From Pseudomonadota bacterium (GTDB taxonomy: Bacteria > Desulfobacterota > Desulfovibrionia > Desulfovibrionales > Desulfovibrionaceae): DNA of 46,320 nucleotides. The stretch covers positions 1 to 46,320 of the forward strand of contig JAEWPX010000114.1 in NCBI GenBank assembly GCA_023399375.1, written 5' to 3'. Every line of letters begins with the position of its first letter. Position 1 is the stretch's first letter. Below, in pieces: positions 18,123 to 25,723 of this stretch. The translations under genes were made by a program, and so were the position numbers. Below the pieces are notes generated by a model. The model was not told the origin of the DNA. It saw only the letters and a program-made list of their open reading frames with translations, and did no database searches.

Positions 18123-18545
18123 TTACGGCGTCTCGACGGCTTTGGCCCGGGACTTGTCCCTGGGCTTCGTTTTCGCGGCGGGAGGCGCGTCCGGGGACGG
18201 CTTGGCCTGGCCCTTCTGGCGGGAATCGTCCGAAACGGCCACGAGCGGCGACGCCTCGACCGCGCCGTCCGGCCCCACGCGGCGGATCTGTCCCGGCCGC
18301 GCCGGCCCGAGGCCGTAATCCCGAGCCACCTCGCGCAGCCGCGACGGCGTGATGAGCGTGTTGCGCTCCACTTCGAGCTTGGCGGCCAGGGATTCGACCT
18401 CGTCGATCTGCCGCTGCATCTTGTTGAGTTCGTACGCCAGATCGACCCGTTCGATGTTGAGCCAGACGAGCCCCAGGCCGAAGACCAGCAGCAAGACCAG
18501 GCTGAACGCCATGGATATCGCCCATTCCCGCGAAAGCGTGCCCAT
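18123..18545 (-). CDS. ftsL: FtsL-like divisome protein
   Basis: A 140-residue bitopic protein with a short cytoplasmic N-terminus, one membrane helix (AFSLVLLLVFGLGLVWLNIE), and a periplasmic heptad-like helix (ELNKMQRQIDEVESLAAKLE) followed by a charged Pro/Ala/Lys tail. Size, topology and position between rsmH and ftsI identify it as FtsL although sequence conservation in this family is low. A strong GAGGAGGGGAG precedes the ATG. It would form the FtsL/FtsB pair that activates FtsW-FtsI; ftsB is not in the cluster. Confidence 0.85.
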   Translation of the reverse strand: MGTLSREWAISMAFSLVLLLVFGLGLVWLNIERVDLAYELNKMQRQIDEVESLAAKLEVERNTLITPSRLREVARDYGLGPARPGQIRRVGPDGAVEASPLVAVSDDSRQKGQAKPSPDAPPAAKTKPRDKSRAKAVETP

Positions 18546-18591
18546 CTCCCCTCCTCGGTCTCCAGCGTCGGCGTCGCGCCGCGCGCCTCCC

Positions 18592-19548
18592 TCAGGCGTC
18601 CGGCAGCCGCTCGGCCACCCGCAGCTTGGCGCTTCGCGCCCGCGAATTGGCCGCCACTTCTTCCTCGCCGGCCATGACGGGCTTTTTCGTCAGGATGCGG
18701 TAGCGCGCCCGGTGGCCGCACACGCACACCACCTGTTCGCGCGGGCACACGCAGTCCGTGGCCTCCTCGCGAAAGGAGCGCTTCACCATCCTGTCCTCGA
18801 GGGAATGGAAGGAGATCACAGCCACCCGCCCCCCCGGGGCGAGATGGTCGGGAATGGCCCGCAAGAACTCCTTCAACTCCCCAAGCTCGTCATTGACCGC
18901 CATGCGCAGGGCCTGGAACGTCCGGGTAGCCGGATGCTGCCGGGCCGTCGCCCGCCACTTGGCCGGGTAGGCCGCCGCCACGATCTCGGCCAGACGGGCC
19001 GTGGTGGTGATGGCGGCATTCTCCCGGGCGGCGACGATGGCGCGGGCGATGCGCCCGGCCTGCGGATCCTCGCCGTACTCCCGGATGAGATCCCGAAGCC
19101 GCGCAAAGGACGCCAGGTTGACCAACCCTTCGGCGCTCTCCCCGCCGTCCTCGGCCCCCATGCGCATGTCCAGGGGGCCGTCGTGCAAAAACCCGAAGCC
19201 GCGCTCCGGGTCGTCGAGCTGCAAGGAGGACACCCCCGCGTCCAGCAATGCGGCATCGACCTTCTCCCACCCCGCCTCCGCCAGGGCCGCCGGGAACCGG
19301 CTAAACGGCGCGCGCACGAGGCGCACCCGCTCGCCGTATGCCGTCAAGCGCCGCCCGGCCTCGTCCAGGGCCTCCCTGTCCCTGTCGAGCCCGAGCAGCC
19401 AGGCATCGCCCCCGGCCGCTTCGAGCATCCCCCTAGAATGCCCGCCAAGCCCTGTGGTGGCGTCCAAAATTTTCATGCCCGGCCGGATGGCCAGGTACTC
19501 CAGAACCTCCCTGAGCAGGACCGGGACGTGTACGGGCGCGATCGGCAT
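18592..19548 (-). CDS. rsmH: 16S rRNA (cytosine(1402)-N(4))-methyltransferase RsmH
   Basis: SAM-dependent methyltransferase of 318 residues (formerly MraW) that methylates C1402 in the ribosomal P site. The SAM-binding DATTGLGGHSRGML, the LLDAGVSSLQLDDPERGFGF segment and ISFHSLEDRMVKRSF are diagnostic. The cysteine-rich CVCPREQVVCVCG near the end is typical of some members. It starts seven bases after the mraZ stop. Confidence 0.97.
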   Translation of the reverse strand: MPIAPVHVPVLLREVLEYLAIRPGMKILDATTGLGGHSRGMLEAAGGDAWLLGLDRDREALDEAGRRLTAYGERVRLVRAPFSRFPAALAEAGWEKVDAALLDAGVSSLQLDDPERGFGFLHDGPLDMRMGAEDGGESAEGLVNLASFARLRDLIREYGEDPQAGRIARAIVAARENAAITTTARLAEIVAAAYPAKWRATARQHPATRTFQALRMAVNDELGELKEFLRAIPDHLAPGGRVAVISFHSLEDRMVKRSFREEATDCVCPREQVVCVCGHRARYRILTKKPVMAGEEEVAANSRARSAKLRVAERLPDA

Positions 19549-19555
19549 GGCGTGC

Positions 19556-20014
19556 CTAGAGCTTGATCTTGACGCCCATGTCGGCCAGGGCGGCCAGATC
19601 CGCGTCGATGCGCAGGCCCACCTGCCGCCGCCGCTCTTCGAACTTGTTCTGGTTCCAGATTTCGAACTTCTCGCCCACGCCGGCGAGCACCAGGTCCTTG
19701 TCCAGCTGCGCGTAGGTGCGCAGGTACGGCGGCACCAGGATGCGCCCCTGCTTGTCCAGCGTCACTTCCATCGCCCCGGAGATGAGGAACCGCTCCAGGT
19801 CGCGGATGCGCGGGTCGAGCTTGTTGCCCTCCGCGAAGCTGGCCTCCACCTGCACCCACACGTCCATGGGGTAGCCGGTGACGGCGCCGTCGAAGTTGTT
19901 GGTGAGCATGATCCGGCCGTCCTCGACGCGCGAAAGGACCTCCTCCCGATACTCGGGCGGCAGCATCAGGCGACCCTTGGGGTCCAGGCTGCGGTAGGAA
20001 TGGCCTCGAAACAC
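19556..20014 (-). CDS. mraZ: Transcriptional regulator MraZ
   Basis: A 152-residue protein with two SpoVT-AbrB-type halves, each marked by a D-x-x-G-R loop (LDPKGRLMLP near the N-terminus and LDKQGRILVPP mid-protein). MraZ forms ring oligomers that bind repeated boxes at its own promoter and represses the dcw operon. The start is GTG at 20014, with GAGGA six bases upstream. The MraZ boxes lie immediately upstream, consistent with autoregulation. Confidence 0.96.
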   Translation of the reverse strand: MFRGHSYRSLDPKGRLMLPPEYREEVLSRVEDGRIMLTNNFDGAVTGYPMDVWVQVEASFAEGNKLDPRIRDLERFLISGAMEVTLDKQGRILVPPYLRTYAQLDKDLVLAGVGEKFEIWNQNKFEERRRQVGLRIDADLAALADMGVKIKL

Positions 20015-20034
20015 GCGTCCTCGCTATGGCGGCT

Positions 20035-20060
20035 CACCACTTCTTACCACCTTTTCCCAC
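20035..20060 (-). promoter_or_regulatory. MraZ-binding boxes (three direct repeats, 10-bp period)
   Basis: On the minus strand the sequence reads GTGGGAAAAG, GTGGTAAGAA, GTGGTGA: three GTGG repeats spaced exactly ten bases apart, one helical turn. The half-sites (plus-strand CCAC) end at 20040, 20050 and 20060. This matches the known MraZ operator type, TGGG-like repeats with 5-base gaps. They sit between the predicted -10 box and the mraZ start, so bound MraZ would block transcription. Confidence 0.88.
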
Positions 20061-20091
20061 ATTCTCTCCATCAATAGGCCATGGGTGTCAA
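20061..20091 (-). promoter_or_regulatory. Predicted sigma-70 promoter of the dcw operon
   Basis: On the minus strand there is a perfect -35 box TTGACA (20086-20091) and a -10-like GAGAAT (20061-20066) with 19 bases between them. The spacer is longer than ideal and the -10 matches four of six positions, so the exact -10 is uncertain. The placement directly before the MraZ boxes supports it. Confidence 0.6.
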
Positions 20092-20354
20092 GAAGAAACC
20101 ACCCGCGCCCCAAAATCCCCGGAAAACCTGAATTTGAAGCACCAGGCCTCCGAAAAACTCCTCGAAAATACTGGATAAAAAATCAGGAAGCGGGCATAGG
20201 GGAAAAGGGGTTCGGCAGCCGGCGGAAACAAGCCTTGCCAACGGGCGGCCGAGACCGTTAGGGGAAGATGTTTTCGGGGCACACGTTGTTGCGGCAGCCG
20301 GCGTAGGGAGCGCAGGCGTTTTTTGGCGTCAAGAAGCACCCACGGAAGGGCAGC
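20092..20354. other. Divergent intergenic region, mraZ / HD-GYP gene
   Basis: Non-coding spacer between the dcw promoter and the HD-GYP gene. The only structure noticed is a 12-base direct repeat, CGGCAGCCGGCG, at 20213-20224 and 20292-20303. No convincing promoter for the plus-strand gene was found. The AAGGG before its ATG is an ordinary ribosome site. Confidence 0.5.
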
Positions 20355-21368
20355 ATGCGCGACAGGGCGAGTTTGGACATCCCGGTCGGACTGGAAGAAG
20401 AGTATTATCAGATCAGTCCGGACATTCTGCAGAGTTTCAGCAAGTTCCGTCCTCCGCTGAACATCTATCATTTTCTGGAAAACGTCGGGCGCATCGCGCC
20501 CTATTACAAGGTGGGGGACCGCCTCTCCAAGGAGCAGACGCAGGAACTGGCGGACCTCGTCGCCGCAGGCGTCATCTTCGTCTCGCGCGACGACCATCCC
20601 ATCTACGTCAAGCACATCAGCTACCAGCTCGATCTCGTGCTGCTCGACAAGCACCTGACCGAATCCGAAATCGCCGACATCTTCCAGATCGCGCTCACGC
20701 GGCGCATGGAGGCGTTCTTCGACCAGCCAGTGCGTTTGGCCTACGACAAGGTGCGCGACGACGCGATGGTGCTCACGGAATACGTCTGGCAGGACTTCCA
20801 CCGTTCCAAGGCCCTGGCCAAGCGGCGTCACGACACGCACAGCCTGGCCAACCACGCGGTCAACTGCGCCCTGCTCGGCCTGCACCTGTTCCTGGCCGCC
20901 CAGTCGGACGGTTTTCGCGACGGGCGAAACGCCCGCACCGTCCTCGACCGCACGGTGCAGGGCCTGCTCTTGCACGACCTCGGCATGACGCGGGTGCCGG
21001 CCCTCATCCGGGATAAGACCAAACCCCTTCTTCCCGATGAAATGCAGAAAATCCGCGGCCATACCATGTCCGGTTACGAGATGCTCGCCCGCCTCGACAT
21101 CAAGTTCCCGGAGATGGAACGCTGCGTGGCGGAGCACCACGAGCGCCTGGACGGCTCGGGTTATCCGCAGAAGCTCGGCATGGGGAACATTTCCGAGGCG
21201 GGACTGCTCGCCGGCGTGGTCGATTCCTACTGCGCCATGACCAGCAAGCGCATCTACGCGCCGGCCATGGAGCCGCTCGCCGCGGCCAAAAAGCTCCTGG
21301 AAGAAAACCGGCGCTACCCGGCGGATTACGTCAAAAGGCTGCTCGCCTTCCTGGCCGGGCCGAAATAG
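20355..21368 (+). CDS. HD-GYP domain protein (putative c-di-GMP phosphodiesterase)
   Basis: A 337-residue cytoplasmic protein. The C-terminal half is an HD-GYP domain: H207-D208 (LLLHDLGM), GHTMSGYEML, the H261-H262 pair in EHHERLDGSGYP, and a downstream VVDSYCAMTS. The metal-binding histidines and the GYP triplet appear intact, so c-di-GMP hydrolysis is likely. The N-terminal 150 residues match no domain I can name and may be a sensor or partner-binding region. There is no receiver domain and no membrane segment. It is transcribed divergently from the dcw operon. Confidence 0.85.
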   Translation: MRDRASLDIPVGLEEEYYQISPDILQSFSKFRPPLNIYHFLENVGRIAPYYKVGDRLSKEQTQELADLVAAGVIFVSRDDHPIYVKHISYQLDLVLLDKHLTESEIADIFQIALTRRMEAFFDQPVRLAYDKVRDDAMVLTEYVWQDFHRSKALAKRRHDTHSLANHAVNCALLGLHLFLAAQSDGFRDGRNARTVLDRTVQGLLLHDLGMTRVPALIRDKTKPLLPDEMQKIRGHTMSGYEMLARLDIKFPEMERCVAEHHERLDGSGYPQKLGMGNISEAGLLAGVVDSYCAMTSKRIYAPAMEPLAAAKKLLEENRRYPADYVKRLLAFLAGPK

Positions 21369-21519
21369 GGCCGTCTTCCCACCAGCTTCCCACTTTCCCC
21401 ACGTCCTCCCCTCAGGGGGAGAGGGCGGCGCAGGACGCAAGCGAGGTTCCCGAAAGCCCCCGGCCCCGCCTGCGGGGCTTCGCGACGCGCCGCCCACCCC
21501 GAAAGCGGCCCCTGCGGCC

Positions 21520-21999
21520 TCAGCGGGCAGGCGCGCACTCGAGGCGCAGTTCGCGGAAGATCTCGCCCATGGGCACGAACCCGAGCAGCCGTTCGCCTTC
21601 GAGGACCGCGGCGAAGCGGCTGTCGGCCTTGATCATGGCGTCGAGCACGAGGTGCAGCGGATCGGACGGGGCGACGCGGGGGATGTCGCGGCGGGCGGCC
21701 TCGGCGGCCTTGCGCGACATGCAGTGGCGGCAGGCGGCGCGGTAGGTCTCTTCGAAGTCGTCGTCGCCGAGGCTCGTGCGCAGGCTCGCCTCCAGGGCGC
21801 AGTCATTGACGTCGGCAAGCAGCGTGCGCAGGCTGACCACGCCCCAGAACCGCCCCCGGCGCATGACGGCCACGGCGTCCATGTCCGGGCTCTTCTTCAA
21901 ATGATCCCGTAGTTTGTCTGCCACGGCTGACATTTCCTCGTCGGCGTCGACGGCGACGACGTCGGTGCGCAAGGCGTCGAAGGCGCGTTTGCTTATCAT
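21520..21999 (-). CDS. CBS domain-containing protein
   Basis: A 159-residue cytoplasmic protein made of two CBS motifs, one near the N-terminus (VVAVDADEEMSAVADKL ... MRRGRFWGVVSLRTLL) and one near the C-terminus (PRVAPSDPLHLVLDAMI ... LEGERLLGFVPMGEI). CBS pairs usually bind adenine nucleotides and act as energy or ligand sensors. A CRHC pair sits between them. The ATG at 21999 is preceded by GGAGAGAG. It is convergent with the HD-GYP gene and no partner enzyme is adjacent, so its target is unknown. Confidence 0.75.
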   Translation of the reverse strand: MISKRAFDALRTDVVAVDADEEMSAVADKLRDHLKKSPDMDAVAVMRRGRFWGVVSLRTLLADVNDCALEASLRTSLGDDDFEETYRAACRHCMSRKAAEAARRDIPRVAPSDPLHLVLDAMIKADSRFAAVLEGERLLGFVPMGEIFRELRLECAPAR

Positions 22000-22145
22000 G
22001 GGCTCTCTCCGCTGGCGTGGTGCGCCAAGGGTACCCGCCTTCGCCCGGATTGGAAAGGGAAGCGGCCGGCTTTTTCTGGCGCGGCGGGCCGTTTTGCCGT
22101 ATCTTGCCCTGCGATGTCCGTATCCGCCAACCTGTGAGGTTTTCC

Positions 22146-22607
22146 ATGCGCGCACGCGCCCTCTTCTCGCTGTTCGCCCTGCTGTCGCTGCTCTCCCTGG
22201 CCGCCCTGCCGGCCGTCGCCGAAGAGATCGACTGCATCACCACCGAGTGGAAACTGCTCGGGGCCAACCACAAGGTCTGCGTCAACGCCTTCGACGACCC
22301 CGAAGTGCCGTGCGTGACCTGCTACATGAGCCAGGCGCGCACCGGGGGCATCTCCGGCGCCGTGGGGCTGGCCGAGGATCCTTCGGAGTTCTCGCTGGAC
22401 TGCCGCCAGACCTGCGCGGTGGTCCTGCCCGAAAAATTTCCCAAGAAAAAGAAGGTCTTTTCCGAAGGGACCTCGGTGCTGTTCAAGGACACGCAAGTCA
22501 CGCGCTTTTTCGACGAAAAGCGCAAGGCGCTGATCTACCTGGCCGTCAGCCGCAAGATCGTGTCCGGTTCGCCCAAGAACTCCATCTCCACCGTGGTCGT
22601 CCGCTAA
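22146..22607 (+). CDS. creA: CreA family periplasmic protein
   Basis: A 153-residue protein with a clear signal peptide (MRARALFSLFALLSLLSLAALPAVA, cleavage before EEID). The mature part follows the CreA pattern: HKVCVNAFDDPEVPCVTCYMS, ARTGGISGAVGLAEDPSE, VLFKDTQVTRFFDEKRKALIYLA and GSPKNSISTV. CreA is widespread but its function is unknown. It has no creBCD neighbours here. GTGAGG lies upstream of the ATG. The stop is 13 bases before the sigma-54 activator, so the two could be cotranscribed. Confidence 0.92.
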   Translation: MRARALFSLFALLSLLSLAALPAVAEEIDCITTEWKLLGANHKVCVNAFDDPEVPCVTCYMSQARTGGISGAVGLAEDPSEFSLDCRQTCAVVLPEKFPKKKKVFSEGTSVLFKDTQVTRFFDEKRKALIYLAVSRKIVSGSPKNSISTVVVR

Positions 22608-22620
22608 AGCGCCGCGCCCC

Positions 22621-25395
22621 ATGCCCAGCCGCGATCCCGTGACCGTCGGCGTGGTCCTTGTCGACGACGACGGTCTCGTGGTCGAAGCCGACATCGAGGC
22701 CCGCCGCATGCTCGACTTCGAGCTGCCCGGCGACCGCGCGCCGAAATGGCGCGCCCTGGGGCTTTCGGAGTCCATCCACAGCCCGCCGGCCGGCCAGGGC
22801 CGCCTCGTGCGCCGCGACGCCGCGGACGGCTCGCCGCGCTGGTTCCTCTTGTCCAAGCGGCCGTTGCGCCTCGGCGGCGAGCCGCTCTACGTCTTCAATC
22901 TTGCCGACATGACCGGGCTCGTCGGCGAGCTCGACAAATACGAGGGCTTTTTCACCAACGCGGTGGAAGGCATCTTCCAGTCGAGCCCCGAGGGCCGCTT
23001 TCTCGCCGTCAACCCGGCCCTGGCCCGCATCCTCGGCTACTCCGGCCCCGAGGACATGATCACGGCGCTCACCGACCTGCGCGAGGAGCTCTACGTGGAC
23101 CCGGCCGACCGGGACAAGCTCCTGGCGGGACTCGCCCGCGAAGGCCAGGTGACGGGGCTCGAGACGCGCTTTTACCGCAAGGACGGCACGGTCAAGTGGA
23201 TCTCCCAGGCCGCCCGCGTGGTACGCGACGAGACGGGCGCGGTGCGCTACATCGAGGGGCTCAACATCGACATCACGGCGCGAAAGCGCGCCGAGGAAGC
23301 CTACAACGACATCCTGGAGCGCTACCGCTCCATCGTCACCGGCAGCATCGACGGCGTGATCCTGTGCGGCGCGGCCGGCAACATCCTCACGGCCAACCCG
23401 GAAACCGAACGCATCTTCGGCCTGGCCGAGTCCGAACTCGCGCTCGTCGGGCTTTCGGGCGTCATCGACGACGAAGACCGGGCCCTGACCCGGGCATTGG
23501 CCTGCCTCGGGGCCACGGGGCGCTTTCGCGGAGAACTTTCGGGGCTGCGCCCGGACGGGACGCGCATCCCGCTCGAGGTCTCGGCCAGCGGCTTTCCGCA
23601 CAAGGGCGGCCCGGACCACGGCGTGTGGATCGTGCGCGACGTCACGGACCGCAAGCGGGCCGAGGACGTCTTGCGCGAATCCGAGGAGAAGTTCCGCCGC
23701 ACCTTCGACCAGTCGCCCATCGGCGCGAGCATCCTTTCGCTCGACTACCGCTTTCTGCGCGTCAACGACGCCCTGGCGCGCATCACCGGCTACGCCCAGA
23801 GCGAGCTGCTCGAGAAGTCCATGCTCGAGGTCACCCATCCCGAGGACGTGCCCGAGACCATCGCCTGGGCCGAGCGGCTGCTGGCCGGGGAATTCGACCG
23901 CTACGAGATCGACAAGCGCTACGTGCGCGGCGACGGCGGCATCGTCTGGGTGCACCTGTCCGTGCGCCTGATCCGCGACGTGGCCGGCAGGCCGCTCTAC
24001 TTCATGCCCATGGTCCAGGACGTGACCCAGCGCGTCAAGGCCGAGGCCGGCATGCGCGCGCTCCTGGCCGAAAAGGAATCCCTGCGCTTAAATCTCGAAG
24101 CGGTCTTTCGCGCCATCCCGGACGCCCTCGTGGTCGTGGACACGCGCATGCGCGTGATCCGCACCAACCGCCCGCTCACCGACGTCTGCTTCGTCGGCGA
24201 CATCAAGACCGGGCCGGGCGGCCAGCAGGTGGTGGCCGGGGCCTGCCGCCGGGGCTGCTTCGCGGCGCTGCGCGAGACGCTTTCCACCCAGAAGCCGGTC
24301 ATCGAATACCGCGTGGAGTGCAAAGGGCAAAACCCGGGCCGCGTCGTGGTCATCAACTCCATGCCGCTGACCAGCGAAACCGGGGAATTCGACGGCGCGG
24401 TGCTCATCATCCGCGACATCACGCGCCTGGCCGACCTGGAAAAACGCCTCACCGACCTGCACGGCCACCGGGGCATGATCGGCAAATCCAAGGCCATGCG
24501 CGACATCTACACCGTGCTCGACCAGCTCGCCGACGTGGACACCACGGTGCTTATCACGGGCGAATCCGGCACGGGCAAGGAGCTCGCCGCCGAGGCCATC
24601 CACTACGGCGGGGCGCGCTCGCGCAAGCCGCTGATCAAGGTCAACTGCTCGGCGCTTTCCGACGAGCTGCTCGGCAGCGAGCTGTTCGGCCACGTGCGCG
24701 GGGCCTTCACGGGGGCCATCCGCGACAAGGTCGGCCGGTTCGAGGCGGCCCAGGGCGGCGCGATCTTCCTGGATGAAATCGGCGACATTTCGCCGCGTCT
24801 CCAGCTCGGGCTTTTGCGCGTTCTCGAAAGCAAGGAGTTCGAGCGCGTGGGCGAGGCCAAATCGCGCAAGGCCGACGTGCGCGTCATCGCCGCGACCAAC
24901 GTGGATTTGCCCGAGCGCATCCGGGCCGGGCTTTTCCGCGCCGACCTCTACTACCGGCTCAAGGTGGTGGAGGTGCGCCTGCCGCCGCTGCGCGACCGGG
25001 CCGAGGACATCCCGCTCCTGGCCGAGCACTTCATGCGCCAGTTCGCAGCCAGCTTCGGCAAGACCATCTCGCGCCTGTCCGAGGAAGTGATGGGCGTGCT
25101 CATGGCCTACCCCTGGCCGGGCAACGTGCGCGAGCTCAAGTACGCCATGGAGCACGCCTGCGTCCTGTGCCGGGAAGGCGAGATCAAGCCCGGCCACCTG
25201 CCGCCCGAGCTGCTCGCGCCCGCGCCCCGGCGCGCGTTCGACGCGCCTGTCGCGCCGAGCCGGGGCGGGCTCACGCGCGAGGCCGTGCTCGCCGCCCTGC
25301 GCGAGGCCGGCGACAACCGGTCGCTGGCGGCGCGATTGCTCGGCGTGGACCGGCGCACGCTTTACCGCAACATGGAACGCCTGGGCATCGCGTAA
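22621..25395 (+). CDS. Multi-PAS sigma-54-dependent transcriptional activator
   Basis: A 924-residue enhancer-binding protein with no membrane segment, so it senses a cytoplasmic signal. From the N-terminus there are about five PAS-like domains (approximately 5-100, 115-235, 237-355, 357-480 and 490-610). Then comes an AAA+ domain with Walker A GESGTGKE at 647 and the sigma-54-contacting GAFTGA at 694, and finally a Fis-type helix-turn-helix (881-924, NRSLAARLLGVDRRTLYRNM). The last PAS has cysteines C523, C542, C546 and C567, arranged as if for a metal or redox site. There is no ribosome site before the ATG; translation may be coupled to creA. It is immediately upstream of palindromes and a sigma-54 promoter, so it very probably controls the dctA-frd operon. 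Confidence 0.92.
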   Translation: MPSRDPVTVGVVLVDDDGLVVEADIEARRMLDFELPGDRAPKWRALGLSESIHSPPAGQGRLVRRDAADGSPRWFLLSKRPLRLGGEPLYVFNLADMTGLVGELDKYEGFFTNAVEGIFQSSPEGRFLAVNPALARILGYSGPEDMITALTDLREELYVDPADRDKLLAGLAREGQVTGLETRFYRKDGTVKWISQAARVVRDETGAVRYIEGLNIDITARKRAEEAYNDILERYRSIVTGSIDGVILCGAAGNILTANPETERIFGLAESELALVGLSGVIDDEDRALTRALACLGATGRFRGELSGLRPDGTRIPLEVSASGFPHKGGPDHGVWIVRDVTDRKRAEDVLRESEEKFRRTFDQSPIGASILSLDYRFLRVNDALARITGYAQSELLEKSMLEVTHPEDVPETIAWAERLLAGEFDRYEIDKRYVRGDGGIVWVHLSVRLIRDVAGRPLYFMPMVQDVTQRVKAEAGMRALLAEKESLRLNLEAVFRAIPDALVVVDTRMRVIRTNRPLTDVCFVGDIKTGPGGQQVVAGACRRGCFAALRETLSTQKPVIEYRVECKGQNPGRVVVINSMPLTSETGEFDGAVLIIRDITRLADLEKRLTDLHGHRGMIGKSKAMRDIYTVLDQLADVDTTVLITGESGTGKELAAEAIHYGGARSRKPLIKVNCSALSDELLGSELFGHVRGAFTGAIRDKVGRFEAAQGGAIFLDEIGDISPRLQLGLLRVLESKEFERVGEAKSRKADVRVIAATNVDLPERIRAGLFRADLYYRLKVVEVRLPPLRDRAEDIPLLAEHFMRQFAASFGKTISRLSEEVMGVLMAYPWPGNVRELKYAMEHACVLCREGEIKPGHLPPELLAPAPRRAFDAPVAPSRGGLTREAVLAALREAGDNRSLAARLLGVDRRTLYRNMERLGIA

Positions 25396-25402
25396 GCGCA
25401 AC

Positions 25403-25463
25403 TGTGGCGCATGCCACACTTTACGCCCCACATGTGGCATCAATGCCACACATAAACGCCACA
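25403..25463 (+). promoter_or_regulatory. Upstream activator sites: TGTGGC/GCCACA palindromes
   Basis: Two inverted repeats share the same arms. Site 1 is TGTGGC-GCAT-GCCACA (25403-25418). Site 2 is TGTGGCAT-CA-ATGCCACA (25433-25450), with perfect 8-base arms. A lone GCCACA half-site follows at 25458-25463. The site 1 and 2 centres are about 31 bases apart (three helical turns) and lie roughly 105-150 bases before the sigma-54 promoter, the usual enhancer distance. They begin eight bases after the activator's stop codon. Confidence 0.82.
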
Positions 25464-25545
25464 CCACTTTCGGATTTTGGCACGATTGTTTCTTCCAACA
25501 TGCCGCTTTTTAAAGATATTCAAAATAGCCGCCGGCAATCATGTT

Positions 25546-25560
25546 TGGCACGATCATTGC
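25546..25560 (+). promoter_or_regulatory. Sigma-54 (-24/-12) promoter of the C4-dicarboxylate operon
   Basis: TGGCACGATCATTGC matches the consensus TGGCACG-N4-TTGC at every specified position, with GG at 25547-25548 and GC at 25559-25560, exactly 12 bases apart. Transcription should begin near 25572, leaving a leader of about 150 bases before dctA. A second, degenerate copy (TGGCACGATTGTTTC, 25478-25492) lies 68 bases upstream but has lost the -12 GC. The intervening stretch around 25507-25530 is AT-rich and could bend or bind IHF. Confidence 0.92.
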
Positions 25561-25723
25561 CTATAGTCCGTCGCTGCAGAAGGGCTTGCCTGGCCCATGC
25601 GGCAGCGCCACTCGGACGCGCCGGCGGCGGCGGCGTACGGGCGCAAGCGGCAATGCCCCAAAAGGGCACGAAACAGGCCCCGCGGCCGTGCCGACCGCTG
25701 GGCACCGAGGAAGGAGCAGCCCC

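Noticed and set aside
20088..21497. A 469-residue minus-strand open frame opposite the HD-GYP gene
   Set aside because: It lies antisense to a gene with intact HD-GYP motifs, and its translation is low-complexity with many His/Arg/Glu, as expected for a shadow.
22080..22110. Possible sigma-54 promoter before creA (TGGCGCGGCGGGCC...)
   Set aside because: The -12 GC is not at the required 12-base distance from the -24 GG.
25541..25723. An upstream in-frame start for dctA
   Set aside because: That ATG lies inside the sigma-54 promoter, before the predicted transcription start, and the added 61 residues are arginine-rich and unlike DctA N-termini.
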